64,000 bases of DNA. Origin: Xestospongia muta. Lineage: Eukaryota; Porifera; Demospongiae; Haplosclerida; Petrosiidae. Below the pieces are notes generated by a model. That model made no database searches. It worked only from the letters and a program-made list of their open reading frames with translations, and had not been told where the DNA came from. Shown piece by piece: positions 58,671 to 64,000 of this stretch (positions within the stretch are counted from its first letter, which is position 1; every line of letters starts with the position of its first letter). The position numbers and the translations under genes were made by a program. Location: positions 3,668,038 to 3,732,037 of the forward strand of contig OY848923.1 in NCBI GenBank assembly GCA_963693285.1, read 5' to 3'.

Positions 58671-59948
58671 ACACAAGCTCTATCAAGACTACGTTCTAGA
58701 CATAGTCATAGAGCATATTGCAGATCATAGTTAGGACTTAGACCATCCTATAATACAAAGTATACTGTTAATATAAATACATGTAATACAGGTAAATACA
58801 CATCCATTTCCAATCATTTCCTCTAGTTTCACTTACCATAGCTTGCTTAACAAGATAGTCTTGTAGTTTCTGATGATCACTGGGATCATTACTATTAGCA
58901 TATGAAGATACTAAAAAGTTATGAACTGATGTCTCTGATGATCTCAGACATGTTACACAAAATTCAAGGTATTTAATAGCAGCTGTATTCTAATACAGAG
59001 AGACAAAATAGAGCAGTTAATTAATATAAACTTAATATTGTACATGTATATACTAAAAAGACCTGGATGATTGGGTAAAACAATATTTGAAGGATTTATG
59101 ATACTTTTCACTAATCACTTCAATAGTTATATCAACTATCATTATCAGTGGCTAAATAATGTATACAAAGAAAACAGTTTCATATATACTAATGACGGTA
59201 TAATCAGGGTATAATGAGAGTTTTAAGTTCAGTATTAGCTATAACAAATATGGAATGTGGACTCCTAGGAATGGATGTTGATGTCCCATAGAGGGACAAA
59301 GTATATGTTGAGTGGGTGAAATGTTTCATTTGGACTGATATGTGAGGTAAGTCTGAGAGGGAGGACTTTGCTTATGGTAATGGAATGACTGTCATGACTC
59401 TAGAATGCACCTTTGCCATAGGTAAGGGTGGTGGGTGAGGATAATGGGACTTTCTCATTGGATCTTATGACCGGACTGGAAGACATGCTCAGCTAGAGCA
59501 CTGGTAGAGATATCTACATTTTTTACAGCCCTACGTGTTCCTTCATATGCTGTGATAAAGTTTTCTAATTTTGTCAACATAAGAGGCATTGCTATTCTTG
59601 ACAGGGGACGCATTAATGTTATATTTCATATATACATTAACTTATGCTATATGTACTATATTTGTTATGTTACATTTACTGTTAACTCAAGTTCAACCTA
59701 ATGATATATTTAATAGACACATATACTGTAATATAATTGTACCTGTTCTTTTAACATAGTTTGGTTAGTATCTCCTGGTTTATTATACTGGATAAGAGCT
59801 GGTATAAGACGCTTAGGATCAAGAAGTTTATCTGCTGCTGCTATCCATGCATCAACAGTAGAATTAGGTATGTACTTAACAAATACTGGAGAGAATTTAT
59901 AATATAAACCAGCAAACTTTTGAAAACGAACTTTACGTTCATTCTGAA

Positions 59949-59991
59949 AGGAGAGAGAGAGAGAGAGAGAGACACACACACACACACACAG
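59949..59991. repeat. (GA)n(CA)n microsatellite forming the polypyrimidine tract of a VPS18-like exon
   Basis: GAGAGA... then ACACAC... directly next to the acceptor at 59944. On the minus strand it reads as GT and CT repeats ending CCTTTCAG. Confidence 0.9.
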
Positions 59992-60299
59992 AAATAAATT
60001 ATGATACAATTTTCAATAAGTTTTAATGAGTCAACTCCATTGTTATATTATTGTAGATGCTATACATGTATGTAGTAGATGGTAGGTTATCCACCCTAAC
60101 ATTTTCAAAGTTCAATGTTCTCACTCCTTGAAACATTTTCTAAATAAAACCCTGTAATGGGTACATTGAAATCTGTCGTTAGTATAAAGATACACACAAT
60201 ACAGGGGTTGATCTAATACTGAAACTATTACACTGGAACAAACAATGAGGTGATTGTAGTTTAGTATATCCTTCATAATCTATATTGTACTCAGCACTA

Positions 60300-61480
60300 A
60301 TAACTATATACACTATATTACTTCATTCATTCACTCACCTAGAATTGATATATTAAAGTCCAGTTATATAGAGTCCATTATCAACAGTTAGTACATATAC
60401 AGGTATCACTCCATCTTATAATGTAATGTGTTCATCTGACAGTTGATACTTATGGAATAGCTATATATAATATGGTCATGTGACATTGGAGAATTGAAGT
60501 GACTATAGCAGGAAGAGAATTAAATATAATGACAGGACAGTGGGACATAAAAAAACACATAAATAGTTCCATGTTTAAATCAATCTATTAATCTTTAATA
60601 AATAATAGATCAGGAAATTAATAAATTGACCTGACATCCAGTCATCATCTGTCTATCTGCCTGTTCATTTAACAATTTTAACCTGATCAGCTAAAATTAT
60701 GCACGACTTGAGATAAATCATTAAATCCAATCTTTTTCAAACCAGTTCCTGGAAGTCACTCCTGCCTACAAGTCCCTTTGAACTTGAAGTATATCATGAT
60801 TATGAAGACTAAAAGAGAATTTGATAAATACAAGAAAATAACATAAATATTCTAATGTATAGTACTAGTTAACTTACTAAGTAATCATTTAGATGTAGCT
60901 ATGATGTATAATATGATTATTGATATTAAACTATATAAAGACTACAAATATTAATAGTATATGTGTGTATATATATATACACAACATGTAATCTGTCCAT
61001 ACTACTAATATGTAACTACTGAAACGTTTTTTATAGCTTAGCGCTGCAAACACACAGTATATGACCATAGTATCCTAATTATATACTTAATATTGTACAA
61101 GTCTACATTGATCAAATGATCTATAGAACTACCTGACATACTTTAGGTACCTGACAATAAAAGTCAAATAAACTATCCTTAGTAATGAGATCACTATCCA
61201 CTCAATATCAAGGATGACTAACATGATAAAGTATTAATAAGACTTCAAACAACCAAACTAAACACTTTATACATATTACTATATTACTTCATTCACCTAC
61301 CTAGTATTGATACATTAAAATCCAGCTGTATAGAGTCCATTATCAACAGTTAGTACATATATCACTCTATCTTACTATGTAATATTAACTACAGTTAGAT
61401 CATGTTGACCTGACAGTTGTAATGTCACTTCTCCAATAAATACACTCAATATTGGTATTGTGACATGAAGTGACTGTTGG
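60300..61480 (-). repeat. Duplicated segment with a possible first coding exon (about 960 bp apart)
   Basis: 60310-60450 and 61270-61430 are similar. On the minus strand each holds ATG GAC TCT ATA and a 40-bp frame before a donor: 61301-61340 reads MDSIQLDFNVSIL with GTAGGT, while 60339-60378 has TAA as its fifth codon and GTGAGT. No following exon in a fitting phase was identified. They could be duplicated 5' ends of a minus-strand gene, or chance. Confidence 0.35.
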
Positions 61481-61499
61481 AAGAAGAGGATAAAATAAT

Positions 61500-62505
61500 G
61501 ATAAGAGTTATTATTTATCCACAAACAGTTCCAAACTTAAAATGACATATTCAATACTACTAAAACAAGCAGCAATACTGTTAATTTGTATCTGTCAGTT
61601 TGCTCAGTTAACTATTAGTTCCAGTGGCAGGTCATATATTGCTATATAGGACAATTTTGCAACAGATCATAAGGCATAAGGCTATAAGACAATTTTGATA
61701 TAGCTATGTAGTATGTTGCTTATAGCCTTGTGGTCTATTGCAATATTGTCCTAAAACCTATTGAAAAATCATCCTATCATCTATAACTAAATGTGACCTA
61801 TTAGGCCACAACAATTAGTCTATCACTCATGATCCTATGATCCATTCCTTTATTAGTTCATCTTTATATTCATTTATCTATTCAATTTCTATCCATCCAT
61901 TTAGTCATCTACTAGTCAGGTATTGGTTAGTTATCATTTGGAGCACGACTTTTGACACATCTACAATTGTTCAATACACTTTAGATTTAAATGAACCACA
62001 AAAATCTACTTATAAACTGAAGATACAAAATGGGGGGAAACAAAGTGATAATAAACTAAACATTACAAAGTGATTGTATAATAAATAGGAGGATACTGAC
62101 CATCAAACTTTCATAAAGACTATAAATCCACTAGTAGATACTTCCTTAATTTATCCAAATTACCTTTTGACTATTATGTCTTGTTCAGTTGTATAATATA
62201 TATCATCCTTAACACAATATTACAAGTTATATCGTGTGATCAGTTAATGAATGAGGAGAGAGTATAAACTGAAAATCACTATTAAAAGTAGACAGCAGGA
62301 TCATAATCAGTACCTTATAAGACTGGCCAAATAAGTCATCTGTCAGCTCTGACCACACACATATGATGATGATGATGATGATGAACACGCACACATATAC
62401 ACAAAAACTCAATTTGAAAATCATGTGCAACAATGAACTCCACCCAGGCATAATTAGGGTGTGGTCTTCCAAGATCGAAGATATTTTACTACCTTTCAAA
62501 GCTAA
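61500..62505. other. Intergenic sequence upstream of the Kelch gene
   Basis: AT-rich sequence with an ATG run at 62361-62383 (ATGATG...). The promoter of the Kelch gene must lie here, or the duplicated segment above may provide it. No clear core element was seen. Confidence 0.4.
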
Positions 62506-64000
62506 ATGGCTACTTCAGGTAATTATTACTGTATCTCATGTCAGTCTAACCGTAGTACAAGTTATGTAGTAGATGTGATCATATACTGTATATATATTAC
62601 ATTATACTGTAACCTGATCTCAAGATATGGTACATATCATTCTCTACAGAACAATACAAATATGGTAGAAGAGTTTCACATAGAACTCAAGTGATTGGAG
62701 ATAACCTGTACCTGTGGGGTGGGGGCCAACCTAAATTACCTCGAGTACATAATAATAATCAGAAAAGAAGACTTACTTCACAAGTAGAAATCTTCAATAT
62801 TACCTCTGGCAAATGGGACAGTATATCTACCAATGGTGACCCACCACTTGGAGTAGCTGGTTATTTATGTACAACATTTAAGGACAAAATACATTATTTT
62901 GGAGGTTGGTGTTACCATGACGACTGCTACCATAATGCCATCTTTCAACTTGATACTTCTACCTACACCTGGACACAACTACAACCTACAAATGACAGGA
63001 TAGCAGTGATGAAGAGAGCCTATGGTGGTATAATGTCAACTGAGTATGATGGACGAGATCGTCTACTAATTATAGGAGGTTATGGACCCCCACCCTCTAC
63101 ACAAGTACCACAAGCTGAATATTATCAGTTATCCAGTGGTAGAGTATCTACTAATGAACATAATATGTTTGATATATTAACTGGTAAGAACATTAATATA
63201 TCATAACTAGATATCACTTATTACAGTCAATATCACTACATAGTTTGTATAAACTAAAATACTAAATTATTTATTCATTTAGTAAAATAAGTCTACTATT
63301 TATATTGCTATGTATGACATGTAAAAATTAAACATGTTTTATCATGAGATGATAGTAACTAATTAATTATTCATTATTATTGATCTATACAACAGTTCAC
63401 TTTGTCTCCTGTCACTTATACCTCTTATGTAATGATTCCAATAGAACACTGACAATGATACTTTATTAATGATCAGTTGAGGTTGATATTAATATTATAG
63501 TTATATCATTTTACTGATCATTGTATTATGACTAATTATCTAACTACTACTATGATACAAGTATAATGATGAGTGTTCTATTTGTTCTCCTTTTAGGTCA
63601 ATGGATTATACCTGAGATCACTGGACAATGTATGCCACCTAATTATCACTTTGTTATGGAAGCAATAAACAATACAAGAGCAATCATTTTTGGTGGTTAT
63701 ATTAAAGGCAAAGCATCCAATACTCTTTATGTACTGGATATCAACAACTGTACAGTGGTATGTTATATTATCATTCATACACTGACTGATAACATGTTAT
63801 ATAATGAGTGTTAGTTGAGTTCATTTGTCTATCTAGCACTGGCAGACTATAGCTAAACCTGACCAAGTAATACAATGGCCGGAGAAAAGAAACAGTCATG
63901 CATCCAGTGTTATCATTAGGTCAATATCACCTATACTAGTAATGATAGGTGGGAAGAGACTGAAGAATACAATGAAGGACTGCTGGATATTGGATGTTAA
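62506..64000 (+). CDS. Gene 3: Kelch-repeat protein, 5' part (runs off the window)
   Basis: Exons: 62506-62518 (ATG GCT ACT TCA G, donor GTAATT), 62650-63183, 63597-63757 and 63837-64000+. Phases agree (1, 1, 0). The protein begins MATSEQYKYGRRVSHRTQVI. Kelch blades are recognisable by the GG pair and the following aromatic pattern: DNLYLWGGG, then VEIFNITSGKWDSIS; DKIHYFGGW, then IFQLDTSTYTWTQLQ; DRLLIIGGYG; RAIIFGGYI, then LYVLDINNC, then WQTI; and PILVMIGGK, then CWILDV at the window end. Kelch propellers bind partner proteins. There is no signal peptide. The tiny first exon decides the start. What follows the propeller is unknown. Confidence 0.83.
63184..63596 (+). other. Intron of the Kelch gene
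   Basis: AT-rich, donor GTAAGA and acceptor TTTTAG. Nothing else recognised. Confidence 0.6.

Larger units (their letters stand above)
57290..59943 (-). pseudogene. Truncated VPS18-like gene copy with introns
   Basis: Minus-strand exons: 59743-59943, 58837-58989, 58616-58747, 57862-57992, 57666-57756 and 57290-57412. The readings include LYYKFSPVFVKYIPNSTVDA, LDPKRLIPALIQYN, IKYLEFCVTCLRSSE, DLQYAL followed by TGA and then LCLERSLDRACVYIY, VLKIKDTLPFFSDVVTIDQF and AICDSLQSYNSHIEQLKKEM. These match, in order, the alpha-solenoid and coiled-coil part of VPS18, the HOPS/CORVET tethering subunit for endosome and lysosome fusion. Lesions: TGA in exon 3, two opposing frameshifts in exon 4, TAG in exon 5, one inserted T in exon 6. 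No beta-propeller or RING exons are seen on either side. It looks like a partial genomic duplicate. Confidence 0.72.

Noticed and set aside
62227..62569. ORFs with poly-Met or poly-Ile around 62360
   Set aside because: They arise from the ATG/CAT trinucleotide run. Only the short MATS exon at 62506 joins the Kelch frame.

Overview
The window is AT-rich metazoan nuclear DNA with intron-rich genes, GT-AG introns and many decayed transposons. Ankyrin repeats, a P-loop GTPase-like domain and a death domain are combined in two genes. With this gene style, it suggests an early-branching animal, most likely a demosponge such as Amphimedon. That assignment is inference from gene style and was not tested by any search.

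Layout on the + strand. (1) 63-14441 is the 3' part of a large gene (gene 1). It has twelve single-repeat ankyrin exons, ten of them near-identical copies in two five-copy blocks. A 2076-bp exon follows with the last ankyrin repeats and a ROCO-like GTPase/COR-like region. After that come a death domain, a Ser/Thr/Asp-rich stalk built from small duplicated exons, and a C-terminal transmembrane anchor. The in-window reading frame closes exactly (4089 nt, 1362 residues plus stop). (2) 14442-33820 is intergenic or 5'-intronic DNA packed with nested transposons: a TA-target (IS630/mariner-like) family, a small element with a 9-bp target duplication that carries a RecQ helicase fragment, a hAT element split by a Ty3/gypsy LTR retrotransposon, and a pogo/Tigger element. 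(3) 33824-55725 is gene 2, complete: four ankyrin repeats, a second P-loop protein with a DSGGQ motif, and a death domain (961 residues, no membrane anchor). Its introns hold integrase, Ginger-like, hAT and MULE remnants. (4) 57290-59943, minus strand, is a truncated VPS18-like copy with introns, stops and frameshifts. (5) 62506-64000 is the start of a Kelch-repeat gene that runs off the window.

Genes 1 and 2 share order (ankyrin, P-loop domain, death domain), orientation and phase-0 one-exon-per-repeat ankyrin structure. They look like two members of a tandem family of intracellular sensor or adaptor proteins: ankyrin repeats for recognition, a nucleotide switch, and death-domain output. Gene 1 would signal from a membrane, gene 2 from the cytosol. 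Function is inferred from architecture only.
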